DNA of 36,798 bases from an uncultured Bacteroidota bacterium (GCA_902510415.1 CABXBH010000011.1:1-36798), one strand, 5' to 3'. Numbered from the stretch's first letter, positions 1 to 9,670 are shown. Made by a program: numbers and translations. The notes: generated from the sequence alone by a model not told the origin.

Positions 1-17
1 CTATTTGTAAAATCTTT

Positions 18-1070
18 TTAACTACTTGTTAACAGAAAATTTAATGTGTCTATATCGTCAGCATATTGATTTAAATTTGGGTTTTGAGATTCCCCTAAAT
101 TTATTGAATTACAAATATTTGCTCGACTTACAACACATTGAATTCTATGAGAATTAGTTTTAATTAAATTTTCGACATCGTCTATATTTTGATAATAATC
201 AAAATAAATAACAGAAATTGGAGGAGCGTATAGTTTAGATTCACTAAGAATAAAAAAACCTCCGTCAACAAAAGCTTCATTATTCATTATTTTTATTGTT
301 TTTTGATAATTATAATTATTTGAGTACCTATGATGGTTTATTAAATCTTTATATTTTGCAAAACTTTTTGTTAGTAAGCTTAAATCAAAACTAACAGGAA
401 TAAATATTTTTGAAACATTTCTACAACCTAAGCCAAAATAGATGAAAATATCGTCTGAGAGTTTTGATAATTCATCATCGGTTTCTTTTCCGCTTAAAAC
501 AGCTATGGAAGTTCTGTTTTTTCTTAATAATGATTCTTTTTCTCTAAAATAATACTCAAAATATTTAAAAGTGTTATTTGATCCAGTAGCAATAACTTTG
601 TCAAAATCAATTAATTTTCCATCGTTTATGTATGCTTTATTTTTTGTTTCTGAGAAATTATTATGCAGATAGTTAATAAAAAAATTGATTAATATTTTAT
701 CATCATTCGAAGGTTTAACAACAGCAATATTACCTGAAATTATCACAGAAATTAAATCATGAAAACCAGCTAGTGGAAAATTACCTGCCATTATGATTGC
801 TACTTTAGAAACTGTTGATATTCCCTTATAGTTAGATATCCATTTTTCTAAATTGCTTGTCTCTAATTTTTCTTTCCAATAATGTAACGAGTTTAGGATA
901 TTCTCTTTTGTAAACCAAGGGTTGTGTTTTTCAGCTTCAATTACAGCTTCATTTAATTTTTTAGTTGATTGATTACTTCTATTCGATAAATATGATTCGA
1001 GAAGACTTCCAATATTTGATAAATAACTAATTCTGAGCTCTAATTCTGTATTTATACTTTTGTTTTTAAT
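18..1070 (-). CDS. Acyl-CoA reductase, LuxC family
   Basis: Probable NAD(P)H-dependent acyl-CoA reductase of the LuxC (PF05893) type, which converts an activated fatty acyl group to an aldehyde. The first in-frame ATG is at 791 and would give 257 aa, but the frame stays open up to a stop at 1098-1100 and the extra codons look like the family's N-terminus: NPWFTKENI lies just upstream at about 894-920 and the [16 protein letters not shown] segment spans the ATG. A start at 791 would therefore cut a conserved motif. There is no ATG, GTG or TTG between 792 and 1097; the ATT codons at 1068-1070 or 1083-1085 would give about 350-355 aa, the usual family length. The gene is divergent from a ferredoxin, a pairing I recall from Bacteroidota. 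The physiological substrate is unknown. Family call is fairly sure; the start is not. Confidence 0.8.
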   Translation of the reverse strand: MKNKSINTELELRISYLSNIGSLLESYLSNRSNQSTKKLNEAVIEAEKHNPWFTKENILNSLHYWKEKLETSNLEKWISNYKGISTVSKVAIIMAGNFPLAGFHDLISVIISGNIAVVKPSNDDKILINFFINYLHNNFSETKNKAYINDGKLIDFDKVIATGSNNTFKYFEYYFREKESLLRKNRTSIAVLSGKETDDELSKLSDDIFIYFGLGCRNVSKIFIPVSFDLSLLTKSFAKYKDLINHHRYSNNYNYQKTIKIMNNEAFVDGGFFILSESKLYAPPISVIYFDYYQNIDDVENLIKTNSHRIQCVVSRANICNSINLGESQNPNLNQYADDIDTLNFLLTSS

Positions 1071-1089
1071 GATATTGGCGTTAATTTTG
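1060..1089 (+). promoter_or_regulatory. Bacteroidota-type promoter for ferredoxin-ychF
   Basis: TTG at 1060-1062 and TAATTTTG at 1082-1089 are separated by 19 bases and match the Bacteroidota -33 TTG / -7 TAnnTTTG pattern. Transcription would start about 1096, leaving a leader of roughly 20-25 bases before the ATG at 1119. The elements lie inside the 5' end of the divergent luxC-type gene. Confidence 0.55.
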
Positions 1090-1118
1090 CTGTAAATCTA
1101 AGTAATATTCTAAATATT

Positions 1119-1466
1119 ATGGCAATTATTATTACAGACGAATGTATTAATTGTGGAGCCTGTGAGCCGGAGTGTCCCAATACTGCAATATATGAAGCAG
1201 CTGTCAATTGGAAGTATTCTGATGGAACCAGTCTTTCAGGCGAAGTTAATCTTCTTGACGGTAAAATAGTTAATGCCGAATTACCACAAAGAGCTGTAAA
1301 CGATGAGGTATACTATATTGTACCTGACAAATGTACTGAATGTAAAGGCTTTCATGAAGAACCTCAATGCGCTGCTGTGTGTCCAGTCGATTGTTGTGTG
1401 CCTGATTTAAATAATATAGAATCTGAATCTCATTTACTAGATAAACAAAATTTAATGCATAATTAA
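1119..1466 (+). CDS. 2[4Fe-4S] ferredoxin (YfhL/Alvin type)
   Basis: Small soluble electron carrier, 115 aa. The first cluster motif [12 protein letters not shown] is near residues 9-20 and the second set, CTECKGF...[10 protein letters not shown], is near residues 72-92. The insertion between the two CxxC groups of the second motif is typical of the Alvin/YfhL-like ferredoxins found in many Bacteroidota and Proteobacteria. ATG at 1119 follows a good -7 box (1082-1089). The stop codon is separated from the ychF ATG by a single base, so the two genes are very likely cotranscribed. The redox partner cannot be told from sequence; the divergent acyl-CoA reductase is a neighbour but not a proven partner. 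Confidence 0.92.
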   Translation: MAIIITDECINCGACEPECPNTAIYEAAVNWKYSDGTSLSGEVNLLDGKIVNAELPQRAVNDEVYYIVPDKCTECKGFHEEPQCAAVCPVDCCVPDLNNIESESHLLDKQNLMHN

Positions 1467-1467
1467 T

Positions 1468-2562
1468 ATGAAAGCTGGAATTGTAGGGTTGCCAAATGTA
1501 GGTAAATCAACCTTGTTTAATTGTTTGTCAAATACAAAAGCTCAAAGTGCTAATTTCCCTTTTTGCACCATCGAACCTAATCATAGTATTATTAATGTTC
1601 CAGACGAAAGATTAGCTGCGCTCGAGAAAATTGTAAACCCAGAAAGGGTAATACCTGCTACTGTTGAAATTGTTGATATTGCCGGGTTGGTTAAAGGTGC
1701 TAGCAAAGGTGAGGGGTTAGGTAATAAATTTTTAGCCAATATTAGAGAAACTGATGCTATTATACATGTTCTCAGATGTTTTGACAACGATAATATTACT
1801 CATGTTGATGGTTCCGTTAACCCGCTAAGAGATAAAGAAATAATAGATATTGAATTACAATTAAAAGATCTTGAAAGCATAAATAATAGATTAGATAAAG
1901 TTAATAGAACTGCAAAGTCAGGAGACAAAGACGCTATCCAAGAAAAACATATTTTAGAAAAAGCTGTTAATTTACTAGAATCATCTAATAATATAAGGTC
2001 AATAGAAATTGATAATGAAGAAAAGATTAAATATTTAAAACCATTACAGTTAATCACTGATAAACCTGTACTCTATGTATGTAATGTAGATGAGGAAAGT
2101 GTATCTACTACAAACGATTATGTTGAATCAGTAAGAAGCTTAATAGCTAAAGAAGACGCAGATTTAATAATTTTAGCTGCGGGTATTGAATCAGAAATCA
2201 ATGAACTAGAAAATTATGATGAAAGACGAATGTTTTTAGATGATTTAGGTTTAGATCAGCCAGGTTCCTCAAAATTAATTAATGCAACATACGACTTATT
2301 AAACTTACACACTTATTTTACAGCTGGTCCTAAAGAAGTTAGAGCATGGACAATACCAAAAATGTCCACTGCTCCTCAGGCTGCAGGTGTGATACATACA
2401 GACTTTGAAAAAGGATTTATTAAGGCTGAGGTTATTTCATATGATGACTTTATTGAGTATAAATCTGAAAATAAAGTTAAAGAGGCTGGAAAAATGAGTG
2501 TTGAAGGTAAAGCATATGTTGTTAAGAACGGTGATGTTATCCATTTTTTATTTAATGTTTAA
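1468..2562 (+). CDS. ychF: Redox/ribosome-associated ATPase-GTPase YchF (Ola1 family)
   Basis: Universally conserved Obg-family P-loop NTPase, 364 aa, full length. G1 is GLPNVGKST at residues 7-15, G3 is [17 protein letters not shown] at about 70-86, and the G4 position is NVDE rather than NKxD, the substitution that gives this family its ATP preference. The C-terminus carries the TGS domain (from about residue 280, including KEVRAWTI and the [20 protein letters not shown] tail, cited here as two segments around residues 345-364). Known family roles are ribosome and 26S/70S binding and stress response; nothing here is specific to this copy. It begins one base after the ferredoxin stop. A 95-base gap to parE follows. 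Confidence 0.97.
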   Translation: MKAGIVGLPNVGKSTLFNCLSNTKAQSANFPFCTIEPNHSIINVPDERLAALEKIVNPERVIPATVEIVDIAGLVKGASKGEGLGNKFLANIRETDAIIHVLRCFDNDNITHVDGSVNPLRDKEIIDIELQLKDLESINNRLDKVNRTAKSGDKDAIQEKHILEKAVNLLESSNNIRSIEIDNEEKIKYLKPLQLITDKPVLYVCNVDEESVSTTNDYVESVRSLIAKEDADLIILAAGIESEINELENYDERRMFLDDLGLDQPGSSKLINATYDLLNLHTYFTAGPKEVRAWTIPKMSTAPQAAGVIHTDFEKGFIKAEVISYDDFIEYKSENKVKEAGKMSVEGKAYVVKNGDVIHFLFNV

Positions 2563-2657
2563 TCTATCTGTAGATATCTTGATATTTTGTTAATTACTTT
2601 GTTAAAACTGCATTAATTTTCTATTACTGATACATTATATTAGCATACTTATTAAGT

Positions 2658-4508
2658 ATGTCTACAAACAATCAATATACAGAAGAAAACATTAGATCAT
2701 TAGACTGGAAGGAGCATATTCGTATGCGTCCTGGCATGTATATTGGTAAATTAGGTGATGGTTCATCACCTGACGACGGTATTTACATATTATTAAAAGA
2801 GGTTTTAGATAATTCAATTGATGAGTTTGTTATGGGGGCTGGTAAAACTATTGAAGTTTCTGTTCAGACCTCTAAGGTAACTGTTAGAGACTATGGTCGA
2901 GGTATACCTTTAGGTAAGTTAGTTGATGTTGTTTCAAAAATGAATACAGGAGGTAAGTATGATACAAGAGCATTTAAAAAAGCTGTTGGACTGAATGGTG
3001 TTGGAACAAAAGCAGTAAACGCTCTTTCAGACTATTTTAGAGTTGAATCAAATAGAGATGGCAAAACTGCATCTGCTGAATTTAATAGAGGTGAATTGAA
3101 TATTGAAATTCAACCTGAAGATAGTGGTAGAAGAAGAGGAACCAAAGTTGTTTTTGTCCCTGACGAATCAATTTTTAAAAATTTTAAATTCAGAAACGAG
3201 TATATAGCTAGAATGCTTAAAAACTACGCCTATCTTAATCCTGGGTTAACAATAATTTTTAACAATGAAAAATTTCAAAGTAAAGATGGTTTAAAAGATT
3301 TACTTGAAGAAAGAATTAAAGATACTCAAATAAGTTACCCAATAATTCATTTAAAAGGTAATGATATAGAGATTGCTATTACTCACAGTAAGACACAGTA
3401 TAGTGAAGAGTATCATTCATTTGTGAATGGACAAAATACAACTCAAGGTGGTACTCATCTTAGCTCATTTAGAGAGGCTTTAGTTAAAACTATCAGGGAG
3501 TTTTATGGTAAAAGTTTTGATGCTTCTGATATAAGAAAATCTATTGTATCGGCTATATCAATCAAGGTTATGGAGCCCGTTTTTGAAAGTCAAACAAAAA
3601 CTAAGCTTGGTTCAGCTGAAATGGGTGGTGATTTGCCTTCAGTTCGGGTTTATATAAATGATTTTTTAAAGAACAAATTAGATAATTATCTTCATAAAAA
3701 CAGTGAAGTAGCGGATGCTTTAAATAAAAAAATATTACAAGCTGAAAAGGAAAGAAAAGAGCTTTCTGGTATTAGGAAACTTGCAAAGGAGAGAGCAAAG
3801 AAAGCTAGTTTGCATAACAAAAAACTAAGAGATTGTAGGGTTCATTTTGGAGATCTAAAGAATGAAAAAAGGTTAGAGACTACACTTTTTATAACAGAGG
3901 GTGATTCGGCATCTGGAAGTATAACTAAATCTAGAGATGTTAACACTCAGGCGGTTTTTAGTTTAAGAGGCAAACCTTTAAACTCATATGGAATGTCGAA
4001 AAAAATTGTTTATGAAAATGAAGAATTTAATTTACTTCAAGCCGCATTAAATATTGAAGATTCTATTGAAGATTTGAGATATAATAATATTGTTATTGCT
4101 ACCGATGCAGATGTTGATGGTATGCATATTAGATTATTGCTAATTACATTTTTCTTACAATTTTTTCCAGAGCTTATAAGAAGTGGTCATTTATTCATTT
4201 TGCAAACTCCACTTTTTAGAGTTAGAAATAAAAAAGAAACCATTTACTGTTATTCTGATTCCGAAAGAATTAAAGCTATACAAAAACTTCAACCAAAGCC
4301 TGAAATTACAAGATTTAAGGGTTTAGGTGAAATTTCACCTGATGAATTTGGTCATTTTATTGGAGATAATATAAAATTAGATCCTGTGATGCTAGACGAA
4401 GATAAAAGTATTGAAGATCTCTTAAGTTTTTATATGGGTAAAAACACCCCTGACAGACAATCTTTTATAATTGATAATCTTAAAGTTGAACTTGATATTG
4501 TTGACTAA
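2658..4508 (+). CDS. parE: DNA topoisomerase IV subunit B
   Basis: ATPase subunit of the type IIA topoisomerase that decatenates daughter chromosomes, 616 aa. The GHKL ATPase domain has catalytic E48 and N52 in [10 protein letters not shown], the DYGRGIP loop at about 78-84, and [13 protein letters not shown] at 111-123. QTKTKLGS at 312-319 is the conserved transducer loop. The TOPRIM domain has EGDSASGS (E414) and DADVDG (483-488). The tail is short with no large GyrB-type insertion. Length near 616 and the immediately following 866-aa A subunit fit the ParE/ParC pair of Bacteroidota rather than gyrase, although ParE and GyrB are homologous. The stop abuts the parC ATG with no spacer, so the subunits are translationally coupled. 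Confidence 0.93.
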   Translation: MSTNNQYTEENIRSLDWKEHIRMRPGMYIGKLGDGSSPDDGIYILLKEVLDNSIDEFVMGAGKTIEVSVQTSKVTVRDYGRGIPLGKLVDVVSKMNTGGKYDTRAFKKAVGLNGVGTKAVNALSDYFRVESNRDGKTASAEFNRGELNIEIQPEDSGRRRGTKVVFVPDESIFKNFKFRNEYIARMLKNYAYLNPGLTIIFNNEKFQSKDGLKDLLEERIKDTQISYPIIHLKGNDIEIAITHSKTQYSEEYHSFVNGQNTTQGGTHLSSFREALVKTIREFYGKSFDASDIRKSIVSAISIKVMEPVFESQTKTKLGSAEMGGDLPSVRVYINDFLKNKLDNYLHKNSEVADALNKKILQAEKERKELSGIRKLAKERAKKASLHNKKLRDCRVHFGDLKNEKRLETTLFITEGDSASGSITKSRDVNTQAVFSLRGKPLNSYGMSKKIVYENEEFNLLQAALNIEDSIEDLRYNNIVIATDADVDGMHIRLLLITFFLQFFPELIRSGHLFILQTPLFRVRNKKETIYCYSDSERIKAIQKLQPKPEITRFKGLGEISPDEFGHFIGDNIKLDPVMLDEDKSIEDLLSFYMGKNTPDRQSFIIDNLKVELDIVD

Positions 4509-7109
4509 ATGCAAGAAGATAATATAAATAATGAAAATTTAAATCAAGCTGATTCTATTACTCGTGTTACGGGAATGTATAAGGATTGGTTTTTAGATTA
4601 TGCTTCTTATGTTATTTTAGAAAGAGCAGTACCGTCTGTAGAAGATGGTTTTAAACCAGTTCAAAGAAGAATAATGCAATCAATGAAAGATCTTGATGAT
4701 GGAAGATATAACAAGGTTGCTAATATTGTGGGGCATACTATGCAATATCACCCTCATGGTGATGCGAGTATTGCAGATGCTATGGTTCAAATCGGTCAAA
4801 AAGATTTACTTATAGACGCTCAGGGTAACTGGGGTAATATACTAACTGGGGATAGAGCAGCAGCTTCTAGATATATAGAGGCTCGCCTCTCTAAGTTTGC
4901 ATTAGATGTAGTTTTCAATCCCAAAGTTACAAATTGGCAATCTTCATATGATGGGCGTAGAAAAGAACCTATTAATTTACCTGTTAAATTCCCTTTATTA
5001 TTAGCTCAAGGTGCTGAGGGTATTGCTGTTGGTTTATCTACAAAAATTTTATCTCACAATTTTATTGAATTGATAGATGCATCGATTAAATATCTTAAAA
5101 ATAAAAGATTCACTTTATATCCTGATTTTATTACAGGAGGAATTGCTGATTTTACTAATTATAATGATGGTAAAAGAGGGGGTAAGGTTAGAGTCAGGGC
5201 TAAAATTAATATAGTTGATAAATCTACATTGTTAATTTCAGAGCTTCCATACAGTACCACTACTACTTCTTTAATTGATTCAATTATTAAGGCAAACGAT
5301 AAAGGAAAAATTAAAATTAAAAAGATTGACGACAATACATCGTCCAAGGTTGAGGTTTTAATATACCTTCCTTCAGGGATATCACCTGATAAGACAATAG
5401 ATGCTTTATATGCTTTTACAAATTGCGAAGTTTCAATTTCTCCTCTTTCTTGTGTAATTGAAGATAATAAGCCTTGTTTTATAGGTGTGTCAGAAATTTT
5501 AACTAAATCAACAGATAATACAGTTAATTTATTAAAAAAGGAATTAGAAATACGTTTACAGGAATTAGAAGACCAGTGGCATAATTTTTCACTAGAAAGG
5601 ATATTTATTGAAAATAAAATTTATCGTGATATTGAAAAAGAGGAAACTTGGGATGGTGTAATGACTGCAATTAAAGATGGGATTAAGCCTTATATTAAAA
5701 TTCTTAAAAGAGCTGTTATAGATGAAGATATTGCAAAGCTGACCGAAATTAAAATTAAAAGAATATCAAAATTTGATATTGATAAGGCTAAAGAAAAAAT
5801 AGAAAATCTTGAAAATCAAATAGATGAGGTAAAAGTTAATCTGAGTAATTTGATAGAATTTACTATTTCCTATTTCAATAGATTAAAAAAGGATTATGCT
5901 GTAGAAAAGAAGCGAAAAACAGAGATTAAAATTTTTGATGATGTCGATGTAAGAAAAGTTGTTATAAGAAACACAAAGCTTTATGTTAATAGAGAAGAAG
6001 GCTTTATAGGCACTTCCTTAAGAAGAGACGAGTATGTTTGTGATTGTAGTGATATTGACGATATAATTGTGTTTACAGAAAATTGTAATATGATGGTAAC
6101 TAGAGTTGATTCTAAAACCTTTATCGGCAAAAATATTATTCATGTCGCTGTTTTTAAGAAAAAAGACCTGAGAACTATATATAATATGGTTTATAAGGAT
6201 GGTGATAAGGGTTTTAATTATATAAAACGATTTGCCGTTTCAGGAGTTACTCGTGATAAAACTTATCATCTTTCATCTTCAAAGAAGCCTAGTATTGTTA
6301 AGTATTTTTCTGCAAATCCAAATGGTGAGGCTGAAAAGATAACGATTAATTTAAGGCATAACTCAAAACTTAAAAAATTAAGGTGGGATATAGAATTTTC
6401 TGAAGTTTTAATTAAGGGTAGAGGAACTAGAGGTAATATTTTAACTAAAAACACAATAAAAAGTGTTGAGCTTAAAGAAAAAGGTGTTTCAACCTTAAAA
6501 CCTAGAAAAATATGGTTTGATGAAACAGTTCAAAGATTAAATGTTGATGGTAGAGGAGAGCTTTTAGGTGAATTTAGGGGTGAGGATAAAATTTTAATAG
6601 TTTCACAAAAAGGTCTCTTAAAAACAATACCCCCTGAATTAACGACTCATTTTAATGATGATATGATAGTTCTAGAAAAATGGGTGCCAAAGAAGCCTTT
6701 ATCTGCAATATACTTTGATGGAAAGAAAGAAAAGTATTTTGCTAAACGATTTTTAATCGAAAATGAAAATAAAGAAGAATGCTTTATATCAACCAATAAG
6801 GGGTCTTTCTTAGAGCTTATTTCAACAGATTGGAAGCCAGTTTTCGAAATTATTTTTAATAAAGTAAGAAACAAAGATCAAAGACCTAATGAAAAAATTA
6901 TTTTTGAAGATTTTATATCAGTAAAGGGTATTAAAGCCCAAGGTAATCAATTAACTTCTCATAAAGTTAAGCAAGTTAATTCTCTAGAATCAATACAATA
7001 TTCACCAACTATAGATATAGCTGTAGATGAAATTGAAGTAGTTGATGACGCAGGTGTCGTAAATAAGGATGATGATTCTTCCACACAAACTCAAGCTACT
7101 CTGTTCTAA
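4509..7109 (+). CDS. parC: DNA topoisomerase IV subunit A
   Basis: DNA-breaking and rejoining subunit, 866 aa, partner of the ParE encoded just upstream. The winged-helix core has DGFKPVQRRI at 46-55, HTMQYHPHGDASI at 76-88 and the catalytic tyrosine Y122 in AASRYIEARLS. A charged, coiled-coil-like stretch (about residues 410-480) precedes the C-terminal beta-pinwheel repeats, which run from about 520 to 830 and lack a recognisable GyrA box, supporting ParC over GyrA. The last ~35 residues are acidic and low complexity. The first ~17 residues before the conserved SITRVTGMYKDWF are also acidic. The 3' end overlaps the last 14 bases of the convergent lipoprotein gene. Confidence 0.93.
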   Translation: MQEDNINNENLNQADSITRVTGMYKDWFLDYASYVILERAVPSVEDGFKPVQRRIMQSMKDLDDGRYNKVANIVGHTMQYHPHGDASIADAMVQIGQKDLLIDAQGNWGNILTGDRAAASRYIEARLSKFALDVVFNPKVTNWQSSYDGRRKEPINLPVKFPLLLAQGAEGIAVGLSTKILSHNFIELIDASIKYLKNKRFTLYPDFITGGIADFTNYNDGKRGGKVRVRAKINIVDKSTLLISELPYSTTTTSLIDSIIKANDKGKIKIKKIDDNTSSKVEVLIYLPSGISPDKTIDALYAFTNCEVSISPLSCVIEDNKPCFIGVSEILTKSTDNTVNLLKKELEIRLQELEDQWHNFSLERIFIENKIYRDIEKEETWDGVMTAIKDGIKPYIKILKRAVIDEDIAKLTEIKIKRISKFDIDKAKEKIENLENQIDEVKVNLSNLIEFTISYFNRLKKDYAVEKKRKTEIKIFDDVDVRKVVIRNTKLYVNREEGFIGTSLRRDEYVCDCSDIDDIIVFTENCNMMVTRVDSKTFIGKNIIHVAVFKKKDLRTIYNMVYKDGDKGFNYIKRFAVSGVTRDKTYHLSSSKKPSIVKYFSANPNGEAEKITINLRHNSKLKKLRWDIEFSEVLIKGRGTRGNILTKNTIKSVELKEKGVSTLKPRKIWFDETVQRLNVDGRGELLGEFRGEDKILIVSQKGLLKTIPPELTTHFNDDMIVLEKWVPKKPLSAIYFDGKKEKYFAKRFLIENENKEECFISTNKGSFLELISTDWKPVFEIIFNKVRNKDQRPNEKIIFEDFISVKGIKAQGNQLTSHKVKQVNSLESIQYSPTIDIAVDEIEVVDDAGVVNKDDDSSTQTQATLF

Positions 7110-7488
7110 TTGCTTGAGCTTTTAATTTTTTGTTTTCTCCTAAGTATGAATATTCATAGGTGTATGAGCTATCAGTTGTGCTAAGTATTTTTATTAGAAT
7201 ATTTTTTTTCTCTTTAATGCTATTAGGATTCAAAGGAGATAATATCATTTCACAATTGTTCACCCATCTAACTTTACTTGAGTCAATTTTATCTTCAAAC
7301 TTTTCTACTTGAATATTTGAGTTATTTCTGGAAAATATGGTTTTATACTTAACCCCATTGACTTCAGTTTCAGAATAGAATTTACCTGAATGAAAATTGT
7401 CACAATTTCTTTCTGGTAGAGAGCAGCTAAAGCTTATTATGATTACAAATAGCAGTAGGGTAGAGTTAACTTTTTTTAAATGTACCAT
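7096..7488 (-). CDS. Small conserved flavobacterial lipoprotein (often mis-named 'DNA topoisomerase IV')
   Basis: About 130 aa starting at the ATG at 7488 (MVHLKK). A hydrophobic stretch at residues 9-20 ends in the lipobox-like ISFSC, making C22 the probable lipidated cysteine. The mature part has a pattern I recognise from Flavobacteriaceae: PERNCDNFHSGKF, then an IFSRNNS segment, RWVNNCEMIL and a C-terminal SYTYEYSYLGENKK. In databases such proteins frequently carry the label 'DNA topoisomerase IV', apparently because they sit next to parC; nothing in the sequence supports an enzymatic role. An upstream ATG at 7521 would add 11 residues before the signal peptide and is less likely. It overlaps parC at one end and the HTH gene by 23 bases at the other, so it is probably cotranscribed with the HTH gene. 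Function unknown. Confidence 0.78.
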   Translation of the reverse strand: MVHLKKVNSTLLLFVIIISFSCSLPERNCDNFHSGKFYSETEVNGVKYKTIFSRNNSNIQVEKFEDKIDSSKVRWVNNCEMILSPLNPNSIKEKKNILIKILSTTDSSYTYEYSYLGENKKLKAQAIRTE

Positions 7489-7756
7489 CTTTGTAAAATA
7501 CGATAACTGATTCAATTTCATTGGTCTTCTTTTTTTTATTTGACCTTATTTGGCTTTTTTCACCTGATATTATCCAATTTAGATCCACTTCAGGGTATCT
7601 ATCTTTGATTTTTAAGAAAAAATCCAGGCTGGGTTTATTTCTACCACTAAAAAAGTGTGCCAAACTAGATCTTTGAACACCAATTTCATTAGCAAATGAT
7701 GATTTTGTTAATTTTTTAGATTTAATTAATTTTTCTATTCTACTTGTTATTGACAT
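7466..7756 (-). CDS. Small XRE/Cro-type HTH regulator
   Basis: Predicted DNA-binding protein of about 96 aa starting at the ATG at 7756 (MSITSRIEKL). The helix-turn-helix is near residues 17-42: KSSFANEIGVQRSSLAHFFS followed by GRNKPSL. Then comes the XRE-typical phrase EVDLNWIISGE, a lysine-rich linker and a short beta-like C-terminus (ESVIVFYKDGTF). A TTG six codons upstream (7774) is also in frame but would put the initiator inside the palindrome, so I chose the ATG. The gene overlaps the downstream lipoprotein gene by 23 bases. The perfect inverted repeat at its own start suggests negative autoregulation, which is inference. Target genes are unknown. Confidence 0.8.
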   Translation of the reverse strand: MSITSRIEKLIKSKKLTKSSFANEIGVQRSSLAHFFSGRNKPSLDFFLKIKDRYPEVDLNWIISGEKSQIRSNKKKKTNEIESVIVFYKDGTFKKS

Positions 7757-7773
7757 GTTTACAAATGTAAACA
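7756..7773. promoter_or_regulatory. Candidate operator: perfect 8-bp inverted repeat at HTH gene start
   Basis: TGTTTACA, two bases, TGTAAACA: a perfect 8+8 palindrome whose last base is the first base of the HTH gene's ATG. On the minus strand it contains TACATTTG (7769-7762), matching the -7 consensus TAnnTTTG, so a protein bound here would block the promoter. A start site about seven bases beyond the -7 box would give a leaderless or nearly leaderless message. I see no good -33 TTG at the right distance, so the promoter part is weaker than the palindrome itself. Confidence 0.5.
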
Positions 7774-7774
7774 A

Positions 7775-8037
7775 TTAATTAAATATAAATATCATATTAT
7801 TTATCTTTTAATATAAATTAAAGCTTCACTAATAGTGTTGTAACTAATTGATAATTAATATTTTATGTAATTTATAATAATATAAATAAAATAAAAATGA
7901 AATGTTTTAAAAAAACATTAATTAATCCTCAGCTATATTCAAATATTTATATATAATTGTTAAAATTTTACCATTTATTTTATTAAAATATCAAAGATGT
8001 TGCTATATTTGCAATTATTTTTAATTAATCATTAATT
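7775..8037. other. AT-rich divergent intergenic region
   Basis: A 263-base spacer between the HTH gene (minus) and the Lrp/AsnC gene (plus), the longest gene-free stretch in the window. It is almost entirely A/T with many short direct A/T runs. It contains a TATATTTG box near its right end (8004-8011). I see no small ORF with coding character, no stable hairpin and no RNA gene. Confidence 0.6.
8004..8011 (+). promoter_or_regulatory. -7 box TATATTTG upstream of the Lrp/AsnC gene
   Basis: Exact match to TAnnTTTG, 26 bases before the ATG at 8038, a normal distance for Bacteroidota. No clear TTG lies 17-20 bases upstream, so the -33 element is weak or absent. Confidence 0.45.
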
Positions 8038-8520
8038 ATGGCAAAAATCAAGTTAGACGAGGTAGATCATCAAATCCTCGATATGTTAATCGAAAATACA
8101 AGAACACCTTTTACCGATATTGCGAAGAAATTACTTATTTCAGCCGGTACAGTACACGTTAGGGTAAAAAAAATGGAAGAATATGGTCTTATTAAGGGTT
8201 CCTCATTAATACTTGATTACGATAAACTTGGTTATACATTTATAGCCTACGTTGGGTTATATATTAGAGATACTTCCAAAATAAAGTTTATTATTCAAAG
8301 AATCAATGAGATTCCTAATGTAACAGTTGCTCACATTACTACTGGTAAATTTAATATCTTTTGTAAGATTAGAGCTAAGGGCACCACAAATGCTAAGAAT
8401 ATTATCTTCAGACTTGATGAGATAGACGGTGTTTACAGAACAGAATCAATGATTTCTTTAGAGGAAAGTATAAATGACAAGAAAAGGTTAATGCATTCTA
8501 TATTTAAGGACTTGAATTAA
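8038..8520 (+). CDS. Lrp/AsnC family transcriptional regulator
   Basis: Feast/famine regulator of 160 aa. The N-terminal winged HTH covers about residues 5-60 (DEVDHQILDMLIENTRTPFTDIAKKL with recognition helix SAGTVHVRVKKMEE), followed by the C-terminal RAM/ligand-binding dimerisation domain (about 70-150, with the conserved VAHITTGKFNIFCKI strand pair). Such proteins sense amino acids and bind DNA as oligomers. It is next to aroB and one gene from proline dehydrogenase; Lrp-type control of proline catabolism is known elsewhere, but here the link is only positional. Its stop overlaps the convergent aroB stop (shared TTAA at 8517-8520). Confidence 0.93.
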   Translation: MAKIKLDEVDHQILDMLIENTRTPFTDIAKKLLISAGTVHVRVKKMEEYGLIKGSSLILDYDKLGYTFIAYVGLYIRDTSKIKFIIQRINEIPNVTVAHITTGKFNIFCKIRAKGTTNAKNIIFRLDEIDGVYRTESMISLEESINDKKRLMHSIFKDLN

Positions 8521-9602
8521 TCTTGATAAAACCTAAAAGCTTCCTTTATTTCTTCTATATTAACTTCATTATTTGTGGTTGGATCTCCTATATTTCTAAT
8601 TAATACAAAGAGTGCGTTATCATTAATGTTTTTTTTATCATACTTGAGTAATTTTATTACCATTTCAATATCTGTTGCAGCAAAATCTATCTTTTTATAA
8701 AATTTCATTACAAAACTTTTAATTTGATTAACCTTATTGATATCAAATTTACATCTTAAGCAAGACAGATAACTCTCTAAAATTATCCCTACAGAAATTG
8801 CCTCACCATGTAGCAATTCTCTTTTGGTACCTAATAGATATGATTCTATAGCATGACCTAATGTATGACCATAATTTAAATATTTTCTTATATCCTTTTC
8901 AGTAGGGTCTTTTTCGATGATTTTAACCTTAGTTAGTATTGAATTATATATCATGTCTTTAGAAATATTTTTAAGTGATTTTATTTCTCTTATTGTATTC
9001 CAATGATTTGGCGAATCAATTAAGGCATGTTTTATCATTTCAGCAAATCCAGAAATAATTTGCTGATCGTTTAGTGTTTCTAAAAAAGAATCATCAATTA
9101 AAATAATTTTAGCAAATTCAAATTTTCCAATTATGTTCTTGAGATTTTTAAAGTCTATCCCTGTTTTTCCGCCAATGCTTGCATCAACCATTCCAAGTAG
9201 AGTAGTAGGTACATTTACAAAATCAATACCTCTCATAAAGGTTGATGAAATAAACCCACCAATATCTGTAACCATTCCTCCACCAAGATTAATAATCAAA
9301 CTATTTCTTTTAAACCCATTTTGAATTAAAAAATCCCAAACTTTAATCGACTCATTAATATTTTTTGAACTTTCACCATGAGGAAGGGAATAATAAAAAG
9401 AATTAGAATCTATAATTTTATAAACTTTACTATTGATATTACAAATAGATTTTTTAAAAGATTTTAAGCAATATTTTTCCGTGTTTGCATCTGTTAAGAA
9501 TAAAATATTTTGATAGTTTTTTTTTAAAATAAAATCTGCTAACTCTAAATATCCATTTTCGTTAAATAGGATAGAAAAATTTTCTTTAATTATCGGTCTC
9601 AT
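8517..9602 (-). CDS. aroB: 3-Dehydroquinate synthase
   Basis: Second step of the shikimate pathway: DAHP to 3-dehydroquinate, using NAD+ and a divalent metal in the cytoplasm. 361 aa, normal length. Visible motifs are LPHGESSKN at 73-81, the nucleotide-binding GGGMVTDIGGF at 107-117, VPTTLLGMVDASIGGKTGID at 131-150, and the metal/active-site segments AEMIKHALI (E188), NYGHTLGHAIE (H246/H250) and LHGEA (H265). All expected catalytic residues are present. It is convergent with the Lrp-type gene and divergent from proline dehydrogenase (68-base gap). aroC, the last shikimate enzyme, lies in the same window at 34893-35954 but not in the same operon. Confidence 0.96.
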   Translation of the reverse strand: MRPIIKENFSILFNENGYLELADFILKKNYQNILFLTDANTEKYCLKSFKKSICNINSKVYKIIDSNSFYYSLPHGESSKNINESIKVWDFLIQNGFKRNSLIINLGGGMVTDIGGFISSTFMRGIDFVNVPTTLLGMVDASIGGKTGIDFKNLKNIIGKFEFAKIILIDDSFLETLNDQQIISGFAEMIKHALIDSPNHWNTIREIKSLKNISKDMIYNSILTKVKIIEKDPTEKDIRKYLNYGHTLGHAIESYLLGTKRELLHGEAISVGIILESYLSCLRCKFDINKVNQIKSFVMKFYKKIDFAATDIEMVIKLLKYDKKNINDNALFVLIRNIGDPTTNNEVNIEEIKEAFRFYQD

Positions 9603-9670
9603 GAAGTAAATATAACTTTATCAAAATAATCTAATAAATTTAATAAAGATATAATTCTAGTAAATTATAT

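Noticed and set aside
7757-7774. Longer HTH gene starting at TTG 7774
   Set aside because: The extra six codons lie wholly within the palindrome and match no family sequence; the ATG at 7756 fits the HTH family length.
7775-8037. Possible small RNA or short gene in the AT-rich spacer
   Set aside because: No stable stem, no T-run terminator and no ORF with coding character could be seen; only a promoter box was supported.
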